DNA of 64,000 bases from Rubinisphaera italica. GTDB lineage: Bacteria > Planctomycetota > Planctomycetia > Planctomycetales > Planctomycetaceae. Below the pieces are notes generated by a model. The model ran no database searches, was not told the DNA's origin, and saw only the letters and a program-made list of their open reading frames with translations. The number at the start of each line of letters is the position of its first letter. The stretch's first letter is position 1. The stretch is taken from contig NZ_SJPG01000001.1 of NCBI RefSeq assembly GCF_007859715.1, positions 3,622,728 to 3,686,727 on the forward strand, written 5' to 3'. Shown piece by piece: positions 37,321 through 48,751 of the stretch. The position numbers were made by a program, and so were the translations under genes.

Positions 37321-39774
37321 ATGTCTGTGAAAACGGCTGATCGCATCGGAATGACGATTGCCGGTGGTCGCTATGAAATCCTCTCTCATATCGGCACGGG
37401 AAGCATGGGCCACGTTTATCGCGCGTTCGATAACCGTCTGGAAACTTACGTCTGTATTAAAGTCCCAACAACGGCTCGCCTTTCCGATCCAGATTTTGTC
37501 CGCCGCTTCGAGCAGGAATCTCGCTTCCTCGTCAAACTTGCTCACCCGCAAGTCGTCAATATTATTGATGTCGGTGTTGAGGATGACACTCCTTACATCG
37601 TCATGCAATTTATTGGCGGCGGCACCCTGCTCGATCGAATGCAGGATGCGAATGGGAATTTGAATCCGCGTCCCATTAAAGATTTGAAACACTGGCTACC
37701 GAGTGTTGCCAAAGCTCTCGATTTCATGCATGAGCAGGAGTGCATTCACCGCGATGTCAAACCTGCAAACATCCTGTTTGATGATCATAACAATGCATTT
37801 CTAGGTGATTTCGGCTTGTCGAAACTTCTAATGGAGGAAGATTCTCCAGAAGACAATCGCTTGACGGCTAAAGGAGCTGTCGTCGGGACACCGAATTATG
37901 TCGCGCCAGAAATCGTGCTGGGCAAAACTTACGATGGACGAGCCGATCAGTATTCGTTGGCGATTACGGTCTATGAATTTCTGACCGCTCAAACGCCTCT
38001 CGAAGGACCAACCGCCTCAGCAACAATGGTCAATCAGACGACCAAACAACCACCCCCACTGACAAAGTTCAGCCCGAATATTCCGCTGCCATTGAATGCA
38101 GCCGTGCTGAAAGCTCTTTCAAAATCGTGTCTGAAGAGATATTCGAATTGTGAAGAGTTTGCCGATGCGGTGATGTCCTCCGTTTTCACCGGATTGTCGA
38201 GCCACAGCATTCCAACTCGCCCGTCAGATCAGAGTTCAGTCACAGGCCAAGGTTCAACGGTCGTCAATCGTCCGCCGAAATTCATAGCCACACAAACAGC
38301 AAAAGCGGTTTCGCCTGGAAAAATCCCCTGCCCAAAGTGCGATAAGAAACTGGTCGTTGGCTCTCAGCACGCGGGCATGATTGCCACCTGCTCCGGTTGC
38401 GGCAGCCGACTGCAAATCGCAAACGATGTCGAATCACTCACGCTACTGAAGTTGAATCCGAATTACAACTCGAAGATCCATGCCGCCAGCAGCCACGAGA
38501 GCGAGCATGTCAGCACTGTGCTTAAAACAGAAGTCTTCGGAAAAGCACTTTCCGAACGGCAAGCGGTCTATCTGATTGGAGGGACGCTGCTTTCCATACT
38601 TGTTGGAGCCGTCTGGTTTGGCCTGCAATTGAGCAACGAAACCGTCAAGCAACAAACAAAAAGACAAACGCGAACCATTTCCCGTGAAGGACACAGCGAG
38701 AGAATCGAAGTCGCCAAAGTTCCCGTTGGCCTGGCTTATAGCTTTGTGCCTGAAGAACAAGCCTGGATTGATCAACAGATTCAGGACTTCAGCAAACTCA
38801 ATTCCGTCAACGCTAAAGTGAATCTGGCATTTAATGCTCAGTCTGACCAGACATCATTTCAGTTAATGAAAAAAATTCTGGAAAGTGGATCCAATAACCA
38901 CCCTGCTCTACTCTCAACCCGCTCATCATTCGAAAATCAGCAACTGAAACAATTGTGGTCTGAGAAGTATCCAGAAAGCCAGATGTTTTCTCGAGAAGAA
39001 ACTCTCTACTCATCGCCTCTTGTCTGCCTGATGTGGCAATCGCGTTATTTCGAATTTCAGAAGAAGTATGGCGAGGTCAACCTGAAGAACATTCTTCAGG
39101 CGGCTGTGAGCGATGCCGACTGGAACACAATCGCTGGAAAACCTCAGTGGGGTCTGTTCCGTTTTTCCATGCCTTCCTTTAACGACCCTTATTGGGGAGA
39201 TCTGATGCTGCTGACAGCTTCCCATCAGTCGCTCAATACCTCCGAGCCATTAACTGCTTTGCAGATCAGTGATGCAAATCTGCGAGACGACCTTCGACGA
39301 CTGGATAAATTAGCAATCAATCCGAGATCCAGTGAAGATGCGATGCTGGAGATTGTGAATCAGGCCGTGCAGTCTGGTCCAGATTATGCAGACGTCCTGA
39401 TTATGACAGAGCAGGCTGCCCTGAAGGCTTTGCCTGATCTGGAAAAAAAGTGGAATCAGTTCGTGCAGGTCGTTTATCTCGATCCGGCTCCACAATGGCA
39501 AAGAACTGCGGGAATTATTTCACAAATACCCGCCGATCAGGCTGATGGTGCGGCGACATTTCTGAATCATCTCCTCAATTCCGAATCGATGACAAAACTC
39601 GCCAACGAAGGTTTTCGTCCAGCCAGTGGAAGCCTGTCTCCATTCGACAGTCCGATCTTTTCCCGCTATCGTCTGCGTGGTGTTCAGGAAACGCCTCCCA
39701 ATCGAGTGGCGATTCCGGATGCTGAAGTCATGCAGACATTACGAGAAACCTTCGAACGCGTTCAACTGCAGTAG
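37321..39774 (+). CDS. Transmembrane Ser/Thr kinase fused to a solute-binding-protein-like domain
   Basis: An 817-residue kinase. The Hanks-type domain covers about 17-290: glycine loop IGTGSMGHV, Lys47, HRDVKPAN (143-150), DFG (163-165) and a GTPNYVAPE segment. A CxxC...CxxC zinc ribbon lies near 337-363 (CPKCDKKLVV, CSGCGSRL). A single membrane helix is at about 417-438. The extracytoplasmic part (about 475-817) resembles a bacterial periplasmic binding protein, ending in EGFRPASGSLSPFDSPI like SBP_bac_11 family proteins. This suggests a receptor kinase sensing a small ligand or anion; the ligand is unknown. Confidence 0.88.
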   Translation: MSVKTADRIGMTIAGGRYEILSHIGTGSMGHVYRAFDNRLETYVCIKVPTTARLSDPDFVRRFEQESRFLVKLAHPQVVNIIDVGVEDDTPYIVMQFIGGGTLLDRMQDANGNLNPRPIKDLKHWLPSVAKALDFMHEQECIHRDVKPANILFDDHNNAFLGDFGLSKLLMEEDSPEDNRLTAKGAVVGTPNYVAPEIVLGKTYDGRADQYSLAITVYEFLTAQTPLEGPTASATMVNQTTKQPPPLTKFSPNIPLPLNAAVLKALSKSCLKRYSNCEEFADAVMSSVFTGLSSHSIPTRPSDQSSVTGQGSTVVNRPPKFIATQTAKAVSPGKIPCPKCDKKLVVGSQHAGMIATCSGCGSRLQIANDVESLTLLKLNPNYNSKIHAASSHESEHVSTVLKTEVFGKALSERQAVYLIGGTLLSILVGAVWFGLQLSNETVKQQTKRQTRTISREGHSERIEVAKVPVGLAYSFVPEEQAWIDQQIQDFSKLNSVNAKVNLAFNAQSDQTSFQLMKKILESGSNNHPALLSTRSSFENQQLKQLWSEKYPESQMFSREETLYSSPLVCLMWQSRYFEFQKKYGEVNLKNILQAAVSDADWNTIAGKPQWGLFRFSMPSFNDPYWGDLMLLTASHQSLNTSEPLTALQISDANLRDDLRRLDKLAINPRSSEDAMLEIVNQAVQSGPDYADVLIMTEQAALKALPDLEKKWNQFVQVVYLDPAPQWQRTAGIISQIPADQADGAATFLNHLLNSESMTKLANEGFRPASGSLSPFDSPIFSRYRLRGVQETPPNRVAIPDAEVMQTLRETFERVQLQ

Positions 39775-39930
39775 ACACAGGCGTCCAAGACCATTTTCAA
39801 ATGGGTGGTTATGCAGTCGCTTGGACTCCAAATGACCGTAAAACACTGAGCTTGCTCCTGCCGAACGCTGCAGGTAATTTTTGAATATGCTCTAGATTTC
39901 GGCAAGCATAACCGCCTGACCAACTCACTA
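39775..39930. other. Structured 3' region between kinase and folD
   Basis: Nested pairing is visible: GTCCAAG (39782-39788) with CTTGGAC (39820-39826), enclosing the hairpin CCATTT-TC-AAATGG (39791-39804). It probably shapes the ends of the two convergent transcripts. Confidence 0.4.
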
Positions 39931-40794
39931 TTATTTTGAAAACGTCTGCAATCGAGCGGCCGTCAATGCATTCTTAAGCAGGTTCGCAATTGTCATTGGC
40001 CCCACACCACCGGGAACTGGAGTGATCGCAGAAGCAATTTGGGAGACGGGAGTGAAGTCGACATCACCGACTAGCTTGCCATCAACACGATTGATCCCAA
40101 CATCAATTACAATCGCCCCCGGCTTTACCATCTCAGCAGTCACAAAATTGGCTTTACCAATCGCGGCAATCAAAATGTCCGCCTGACGGGTGATCTCCTG
40201 CAGATTCCGTGTCCGACTATGACACGTCGTGACCGTTGCATCAGCTCCCCGCTGAATCAACAGCAGTCCCATCGGCTTGCCAACAATCTCACTGCGTCCC
40301 AATACAACCGCATGCATTCCTGAAGTGTTTGGACAAACTTCGGCGATCAACTGCATACAACCAGCTGGTGTGCAGGGAAGAAAACGGGGACGTCCCTGCA
40401 CCAGTAAGCCAACATTTTCAGGATGAAAGGCGTCGACATCCTTCAGAGGAGAAACGGAATCGAGCACCGCCTGCTCTTCAATTTGTTTCGGCAATGGCAA
40501 CTGCACAAGGATGCCATGCACATCCTGATCGGTATTGAGCTTTGCGATCAAATCCAGCAATTCATTCTGCGAAGTCTCGGATGAGAGCCGATACAGTGTG
40601 CTTTTCACCCCCGCAGCGACACAGGCTTTTTCTTTATTACGAACATACACCTGACTGGCAGGATCTTCACCGACCAGCACAACCACCAGATGCGGCGTCA
40701 CTCCCGTTTGACTGGTAAAAGTTTCGACTTCGCCACGCAGTTCTTCACGAAGCCGGGCTGCTAACCCTTTGCCATCCAATAGAGTCGCCGACAT
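39931..40794 (-). CDS. folD: Methylenetetrahydrofolate dehydrogenase/cyclohydrolase
   Basis: A 287-residue bifunctional folate enzyme (5,10-methylene-THF to 10-formyl-THF, NADP dependent). Motifs are YVRNKEKACVAAG with the catalytic Lys, GILVQLPLP, DVDAFHPENVG, PCTPAGCMQL, VVLGRSEIVGKPMGLLL and PVPGGVGPMTIANLL. ATG 40794 is preferred to the TTG at 40815. It follows coxC at the end of the respiratory block. Confidence 0.96.
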   Translation of the reverse strand: MSATLLDGKGLAARLREELRGEVETFTSQTGVTPHLVVVLVGEDPASQVYVRNKEKACVAAGVKSTLYRLSSETSQNELLDLIAKLNTDQDVHGILVQLPLPKQIEEQAVLDSVSPLKDVDAFHPENVGLLVQGRPRFLPCTPAGCMQLIAEVCPNTSGMHAVVLGRSEIVGKPMGLLLIQRGADATVTTCHSRTRNLQEITRQADILIAAIGKANFVTAEMVKPGAIVIDVGINRVDGKLVGDVDFTPVSQIASAITPVPGGVGPMTIANLLKNALTAARLQTFSK

Positions 40795-40893
40795 CTGATT
40801 GCTTTCGTGTAACAATATTTGCAGGTCAGGAATGGCCTGAGATTTTTTATGAACAATATCAATTTCGTCAGGCAGTTCCTGACCAACACTATT

Positions 40894-41895
40894 TCAGATG
40901 ATGTAAATCAATGGGAACAAAAAGATCCAAACCAAATCCACAAAGTGCCAGTATAGTCCAATATTCTCAACGTATGTAGCCGCTGAGGTTTTCAAGGCTG
41001 GTCCCCAAATCAAGACCGTTAAAAACAGAAACATACCGATAATCACGTGCAGGGCATGAGTTCCTGTAATGAAGAAATAAGTCGACGCAAACAGATTGCC
41101 GTATTTAATCGGGTGAGGATCGTGAACCTGAGCCATCTGTTCATTGAACCGTTCATCGTGCCTTAACCATTCCAAGGCTCCATTCACGCCCCCTTCACTC
41201 AGGGCGACGGGAAGCGTTAATGGAACCTTGTATTCTGCAGACTCTGAATGCTCTGCATGAGTTCCCAAAACAACTGTCCCTGCAGAAACTCCATCCCGAA
41301 TCGTCGACAGGGCATCGTTAAATTCCTTCCAGGCCAACAACTCAGCCGGTGGATTCTCTCCCGCTTCTGTCAACTTCTGTTGAACGAAAGGTATTTTCTT
41401 CAGTGCCGATTCCTCGCCCGGCATCAACTTGTGAGTCCACTCATCGAAAGCCTGCTGGAGTTCGTGAACGGCTTTATCCATCGCCTGTTCATCATCTTCT
41501 GCGACATGACCCGGAATGATGTCATGTACGAATTTCCCACGATACTCGACCGACTTAATCCCGAGAAAAACACCTCCCAGAATTAATGCCCCTGCCAGAC
41601 AAAGCTGCGTTCGCCCAATCTTGCCGGCCTGAATTGAAGCGTGAGCCAACACAACCAGAAAACTCGAACAGATGAGCACAAACGTATTCACGCCACCAGC
41701 GATCACATTGATATGAGTCACTTCCGGATCCGTCGGCCAGCCAGGGGAACCAAAGCGAAGTACGATGTATGATCCAATCAACCCCGTGAAGAACATAATC
41801 TCCGTACCGAGAAACAGCCACATCGCCAGTTTCGAATTCGGCAGCGGCAATCCCATCTTCGGAGGAGTCGGCGGCTCGGCAACAGCTTGATTCAT
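40894..41895 (-). CDS. coxC: Cytochrome c oxidase subunit III with a large soluble insert
   Basis: A 333-residue membrane subunit of the haem-copper oxidase. Five helices are visible: about 24-47, 65-90, 98-115, 268-295 and 308-330. Subunit III signatures include KLAMWLFLGTEIMFF near the start and YFFITGTHALHVIIG, with ENIGLYWHFVDLVWIFLFPLIY at the end. Between helices three and four is a charged soluble stretch of about 140 residues (118-262) where common forms have a short loop. It may project on one side of the membrane and bind a partner. Last oxidase gene of the block. Confidence 0.93.
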   Translation of the reverse strand: MNQAVAEPPTPPKMGLPLPNSKLAMWLFLGTEIMFFTGLIGSYIVLRFGSPGWPTDPEVTHINVIAGGVNTFVLICSSFLVVLAHASIQAGKIGRTQLCLAGALILGGVFLGIKSVEYRGKFVHDIIPGHVAEDDEQAMDKAVHELQQAFDEWTHKLMPGEESALKKIPFVQQKLTEAGENPPAELLAWKEFNDALSTIRDGVSAGTVVLGTHAEHSESAEYKVPLTLPVALSEGGVNGALEWLRHDERFNEQMAQVHDPHPIKYGNLFASTYFFITGTHALHVIIGMFLFLTVLIWGPALKTSAATYVENIGLYWHFVDLVWIFLFPLIYII

Positions 41896-42075
41896 ACAAT
41901 TATTCTCACGATGCTGATTTCGTTGTTGTCAAACCGTAGGGTGCGTCCTGACGCACCAAATTCGAGGTCGGATGAAATTTGAACCACGGATGAACACAGA
42001 TAGATATTGCAGATCAGAGTTCTGCGGGTTAGGCAATATCTGAATAACTTCGTCTATGAATATAGATACAGTGAC
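41896..42075. other. Gap with two repeat elements
   Basis: GGTGCGTC-CT-GACGCACC (41940-41957) is a perfect hairpin of the same family as 52686 and 52820. Near 41981-42000 lies a half copy of the GAACC(A/G)CGGATGAACACAGAT family. Confidence 0.65.
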
Positions 42076-43008
42076 TTAAGTATTCAAATAACTGATTGTT
42101 AAGGACGTCAGGATAACCGGCAGGTAAAACAGCGAACAGAACAGCAGTTTACGAGCCGTCTGTCGAGTTTCGTCCCTCAGAAATCGAATCGAATACACCA
42201 GATAAGCGACTCCAAATGCCGCTGCAATAACCCCATAAACAGGACCGGCAACGCCGAAGTAAACCGGCATTAAACTGACTGGCAGCAATGCAATCGCATA
42301 CAGCACAGCCATACTGCCCGTCACGTATTTCCGCGGCATTTGTCCCGGCAGCATGTGCAGACCCGCTTTGGCATATTGTTCACGATACATCCAGGCAATT
42401 GCCAGAAAGTGGGGGAACTGCCAAAGGAACATTACGGCAAACAACCAGAATGCATCTAATGTCAATCCATGCCCAGCCGCAGCAAATCCCAGAACCGGCG
42501 GTAAGGCTCCCGGAATCGCGCCAATTGTTGTGCAAAATGAAGTGCAGCGTTTCAAAGGCGTGTAGATCGCCACATACATGATGAGTGTCGACAATGTCAG
42601 AAAAGCCGTCAGCGGATTCACGAACAGCATTAAATGCAGCGTGCCATAAATCCCACAGACCGAGGCAAACAGAATTGTTTCAAGTGAGGTCACTCGTCCT
42701 GTCGGTAACGGTCGATTCTGCGTTCGCGGCATTAACGCATCTGTTCTACGTTCCAATACCTGATTCAACATACTTGAAGCCGCAGCCACAAGTCCCACTC
42801 CCCAGAGGGCATGCAGAAGGACGATGATATTAAACTCGCCGCGCGATCCGAGAAGGTAGCCGACGACAACCGTCGCCAGAACCATGACGGAAATCCGCAG
42901 CTTAGCCAGTTCAATATAATCAGTCAGCTTTGCTCTCCAGACATTTTCAGCTGGAATCGCAATCGCTTTAGCCGGCGAACTTCCCGGCTGAGTCGGATAT
43001 TGACTCAC
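42076..43008 (-). CDS. ctaB: Protoheme IX farnesyltransferase (haem O synthase)
   Basis: A 310-residue UbiA-family polytopic membrane enzyme adding a farnesyl group to haem B to make haem O. Key motifs are ASSMLNQVLERRTDALMPRTQNRPLP, with the NxxxDxxxD-type metal site (N-QVLE-R-R-T-D-A-L-M-P-R-T), and the second loop near YTPLKRCTSFCT. A GTG start at 43008 is preferred because AGAGGAG lies five to ten bases upstream; a TTG at 43029 is possible. It supplies CtaA. Confidence 0.93.
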   Translation of the reverse strand: MSQYPTQPGSSPAKAIAIPAENVWRAKLTDYIELAKLRISVMVLATVVVGYLLGSRGEFNIIVLLHALWGVGLVAAASSMLNQVLERRTDALMPRTQNRPLPTGRVTSLETILFASVCGIYGTLHLMLFVNPLTAFLTLSTLIMYVAIYTPLKRCTSFCTTIGAIPGALPPVLGFAAAGHGLTLDAFWLFAVMFLWQFPHFLAIAWMYREQYAKAGLHMLPGQMPRKYVTGSMAVLYAIALLPVSLMPVYFGVAGPVYGVIAAAFGVAYLVYSIRFLRDETRQTARKLLFCSLFYLPVILTSLTISYLNT

Positions 43009-43120
43009 AATAACTCCTCTATCGCTCAAAGAGCTTAAGTACAGCCTATTTTCAGGCCAATTTTATAAACAGAAAACGATTCGAGTGGCTTCATTGGAAA
43101 CACTCAGTTTTATTTAACAT

Positions 43121-43149
43121 CTGGGGGCTACGCTTCGCTTCGACCCCAG
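43121..43149. repeat. CTGGGG hairpin repeat, ctaA downstream
   Basis: CTGGGG (43121-43126) pairs with CCCCAG (43144-43149) around GCTACGCTTCGCTTCGA, followed by CCACCC. A truncated relative is at about 57610-57640. Confidence 0.5.
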
Positions 43150-43174
43150 CCACCCACTTAAATTTTATTTCACA

Positions 43175-44155
43175 TCACTTAGCTGCTGACTGACTTAAAA
43201 CAGCCAGCTCAGAATATTTTTTCACATAACCAACCCGGTAAGTTCGAATCGTCAGCACCGCTGTCGCACCAATCACCAGCACGCCTGTAATCATGTGAGC
43301 CGTTCGAGAAATCACCTGTCCTGCCGATTCCGCAACTGCCACAATGCCCATCGAAGGCACACCAAATTTCATGGCATAAGTGACCAGTCCAATCAGGACC
43401 TGCAGAACAATCAATCCGAGCACCATTCCCATGCCCCGCTTCAACCAACTACTGTTCGAGCGAAACTCAAAAAACGACACGATACCAACGACTACGATTG
43501 AGAGTATCCCCAATCCAAGATGTTCATGGATGGGAGCCCGCATACCCGTCATAGGATGCCGAATGATGCCGCCCAATGCATATTGAATCAGCAGATAAAA
43601 AAGTAAAAATGTCGAAGCAATTTTTGCTCCTTTGACTGAATTCGCAGAGAGCATCGCTTCCTGATTGGACCAGCGTGAAGAGGCGACCGTAGCCGTGATG
43701 GCCATCAAGGCAAACACGATGGAAGCAAACAAACCATGCAGCATGGCAAGTTCCGGCATCCGCTCCAACACTCGAAATCCACCGATCATTCCCTGACCAA
43801 TCACCGCCAGCAAAACTCCCGTCCCCAGCCAGGTTAAAGTGCTTGTCGTTCGTTTAGTCCAGCAAAGTCCTGCCAGAACGATGGCAGCGATACCAATCAC
43901 AACTCCCGCCAGGCGATGTCCATGTTCGAGAAACTTATCGTAGTTCTCTTTGTTCGTTCCCATATCTTGAATCAAACCGAGCCAGGGATAACTGAACATG
44001 GTGTATTCATCGGAATTCGGCCAGTTCGGAAATGCCATCCCGGCATTCGCAGTGGTCGTCATCGCCCCCAGAAAAATCGGTAGCAACGCCAGCGCTGTTG
44101 TCAGCACGGCTACGCGATGAATCCAAGGCGTCGGGATGTCGGGTGAGTTATTCAT
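43175..44155 (-). CDS. ctaA: Haem A synthase
   Basis: A 326-residue COX15/CtaA-family membrane enzyme oxidising haem O to haem A. Eight hydrophobic helices are predicted. Conserved haem-ligand histidines appear in FLEHGHRLAGVVIG, MLHGLFASIVFA, HEHLGLGIL and RTAHMITGVLVIG, arranged as two four-helix halves. It lies between coxA and ctaB, as in many oxidase operons. Confidence 0.93.
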   Translation of the reverse strand: MNNSPDIPTPWIHRVAVLTTALALLPIFLGAMTTTANAGMAFPNWPNSDEYTMFSYPWLGLIQDMGTNKENYDKFLEHGHRLAGVVIGIAAIVLAGLCWTKRTTSTLTWLGTGVLLAVIGQGMIGGFRVLERMPELAMLHGLFASIVFALMAITATVASSRWSNQEAMLSANSVKGAKIASTFLLFYLLIQYALGGIIRHPMTGMRAPIHEHLGLGILSIVVVGIVSFFEFRSNSSWLKRGMGMVLGLIVLQVLIGLVTYAMKFGVPSMGIVAVAESAGQVISRTAHMITGVLVIGATAVLTIRTYRVGYVKKYSELAVLSQSAAK

Positions 44156-44185
44156 AGAGAGCGTTATTTGGAGTTTATTCTCTTT

Positions 44186-44211
44186 GTTGGGTTACGTTTC
44201 GCTAACGCAAC
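44186..44211. repeat. TGGGTTA-family hairpin repeat
   Basis: GTTGGGTTA (44186-44194) and TAACGCAAC (44203-44211) pair with one mismatch, as in the units at 50929 and 52081. Confidence 0.5.
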
Positions 44212-44228
44212 CTACATAAGGGTAGCAA

Positions 44229-46076
<1,848 letters not shown>

Positions 46077-46187
46077 GATGCAGGCGAATTATTTTAAGGT
46101 CAGGCATGCCTGAGAGAATATAAAATTGACGTCCTTTTCGTCAGGCAGTGCCTGAACTACACCTGTCTTTTAAAATTACTTTTATTG

Positions 46188-46982
<795 letters not shown>

Positions 46983-47017
46983 AAAATACTCCCATCAGGC
47001 ATAGGGGTTATTTATAA

Positions 47018-48556
47018 TTATTCGATTAAACTAACAGCAGGACTCTCGCTGGCTTCCGATTTTGGCAACTTTGGCAAAGGCATCGTGTCTTCATGTGGAA
47101 GATACATCACATAGTTGACAATATCCCAAAGTTGCTGGTCCGTCAGTGATTTTCCGCCGAAGGCCGGCATCGGTGTCCCTTTGATGCCAACGTATAACCG
47201 CCGAAAAATATCAATCGGGCGTCGTCCGCCGCGATAAATGTCGCTCGTCAAATCCCGAGGCTTTAATGGGTTGAGCCAGTCATCATGCAGGCCAGGCAAA
47301 CTGAATTCCCCTCCATCAGGACGCTTTTGCAATTGACGAGTTTGAAATCCATCCCCCTTGCCACCATCTCCATGGCAGGATGCACATTGAGCATCTTTTC
47401 CCAAATATAATAGGCGTCCATTTTCGATAGAAGTCAGAGAAGGATCCGCTGCAGAAGGGCCGTAAGGATCGGTCTGAGGAACGGAAGCGTGCACAATTGC
47501 ATCTTCATCGTCGGCTTCCATCCAGGCATCCGCCAGATCCAACTGTCCAAAGAATGCGATTTCAGGATAGTCGACTGCCAGAAACTCGTTCATTTCCTCT
47601 TTGAAGTCGGACGTAATCTCTTCGATCTCTTTAGGATCCGTCTCGCCTTCGAGTTCATCTGCCAGAACTTTTTTGTTGAAATCGAGTCCAACTTCAACAT
47701 TGAGCATGCCCTCGGTTTCCCCGCGCATCGCCAGAAATTTCACGTAATTAACGATTAAATCCAGGCTTTCCTCTGAGAGCAGTTTGAAGGAGGGCATGTA
47801 GGTACCGGGGATTCCTTCGATTAAAATATGCTTCAAATCAGCCGTTGAGACATGATCCCGTGAACCTGTCGAAGTGAATTTGAAGATGCCTTTTCGATAA
47901 TCTCGCGGCTTCGGCTCCATATATCGAGCAGTTGGCCCATCGCCCGAACCCGAAACTCCATGACAATGCTGACAGTGTTGCTCGTAAAGAAACTGCCCCT
48001 GATGAAGCTTGTAATTCGGATTCGCCGCCAATTCCAGCCCCGGCTCAACCAACTCCAGATCCGGCAAAGCCTTTGAAAGCGTCAGCTTGCCAGACTCAGC
48101 ATCATAAGCAGCAATCGTAATCCCATCCAATTCCGCAATCGGATCGGGAAGTTCTTCTTCGATCGCTTCCATCGTGACATCAAATTGATCTTCAGGATCA
48201 AAGAGAAACTGCAGTCGTTTACCCACCAGATCGACATCTGTTTCGACAGGCTCGATCAGTAACTCCGTTGGCTTTTCTGGATCAAAATCGGCGATTTCCA
48301 GTGTAATTTGACCACGATCGACTGGGAAAAATGCGGGGATGGTCGGCTGAGCGGGCGAGCCAAAACTGGAAACCAGCGTGTTTTTGACTTTCACTTCCGC
48401 TTCGGGGAGAAGTTCCTGTGTTTTCTCATTGAAAACAAAATCGCTCTCCACTTGATCACATCCACTCAGTCCAGCGACGACACACACCAGTAACAGCCAG
48501 AGTGAGGCAGTTGTTGGTTCGGGAATGAAATTTTGAGCGACAAATCTATTCAACAT
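47018..48556 (-). CDS. Dihaem cytochrome c lipoprotein of the oxidase operon
   Basis: A 512-residue exported protein with a lipoprotein signal (lipobox LSGC, Cys33) and two haem-attachment motifs, CQHCH at about 195-199 and CASCH at about 388-392, each with a later Met in a typical class I domain (SFKLLSEESL region; GTPMPAFGGKSLTDQQLWDIVNYVMYL). The residues between, about 265-370, are acidic. Being first in the coxB-coxA cluster, it probably donates electrons to CuA. The family is common in planctomycetes; the exact redox role is inferred. Confidence 0.88.
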   Translation of the reverse strand: MLNRFVAQNFIPEPTTASLWLLLVCVVAGLSGCDQVESDFVFNEKTQELLPEAEVKVKNTLVSSFGSPAQPTIPAFFPVDRGQITLEIADFDPEKPTELLIEPVETDVDLVGKRLQFLFDPEDQFDVTMEAIEEELPDPIAELDGITIAAYDAESGKLTLSKALPDLELVEPGLELAANPNYKLHQGQFLYEQHCQHCHGVSGSGDGPTARYMEPKPRDYRKGIFKFTSTGSRDHVSTADLKHILIEGIPGTYMPSFKLLSEESLDLIVNYVKFLAMRGETEGMLNVEVGLDFNKKVLADELEGETDPKEIEEITSDFKEEMNEFLAVDYPEIAFFGQLDLADAWMEADDEDAIVHASVPQTDPYGPSAADPSLTSIENGRLLYLGKDAQCASCHGDGGKGDGFQTRQLQKRPDGGEFSLPGLHDDWLNPLKPRDLTSDIYRGGRRPIDIFRRLYVGIKGTPMPAFGGKSLTDQQLWDIVNYVMYLPHEDTMPLPKLPKSEASESPAVSLIE

Positions 48557-48751
48557 CGATTTCTCGGAGCATTATTTTACGGGGCAGGATATGGAATTGG
48601 CTGGAAATCACAGTTCAGACAGGTAATGAGTAATTTCCACAGGAGTAATTCCAAGTACAGCTTATTCTCCCGATCTGACGGTCAATATCAAGCCGCAAGG
48701 ACTTGTCTATAGAGCCTTTGCGACAAAGTGACGCATAAACAAACAGCGATT

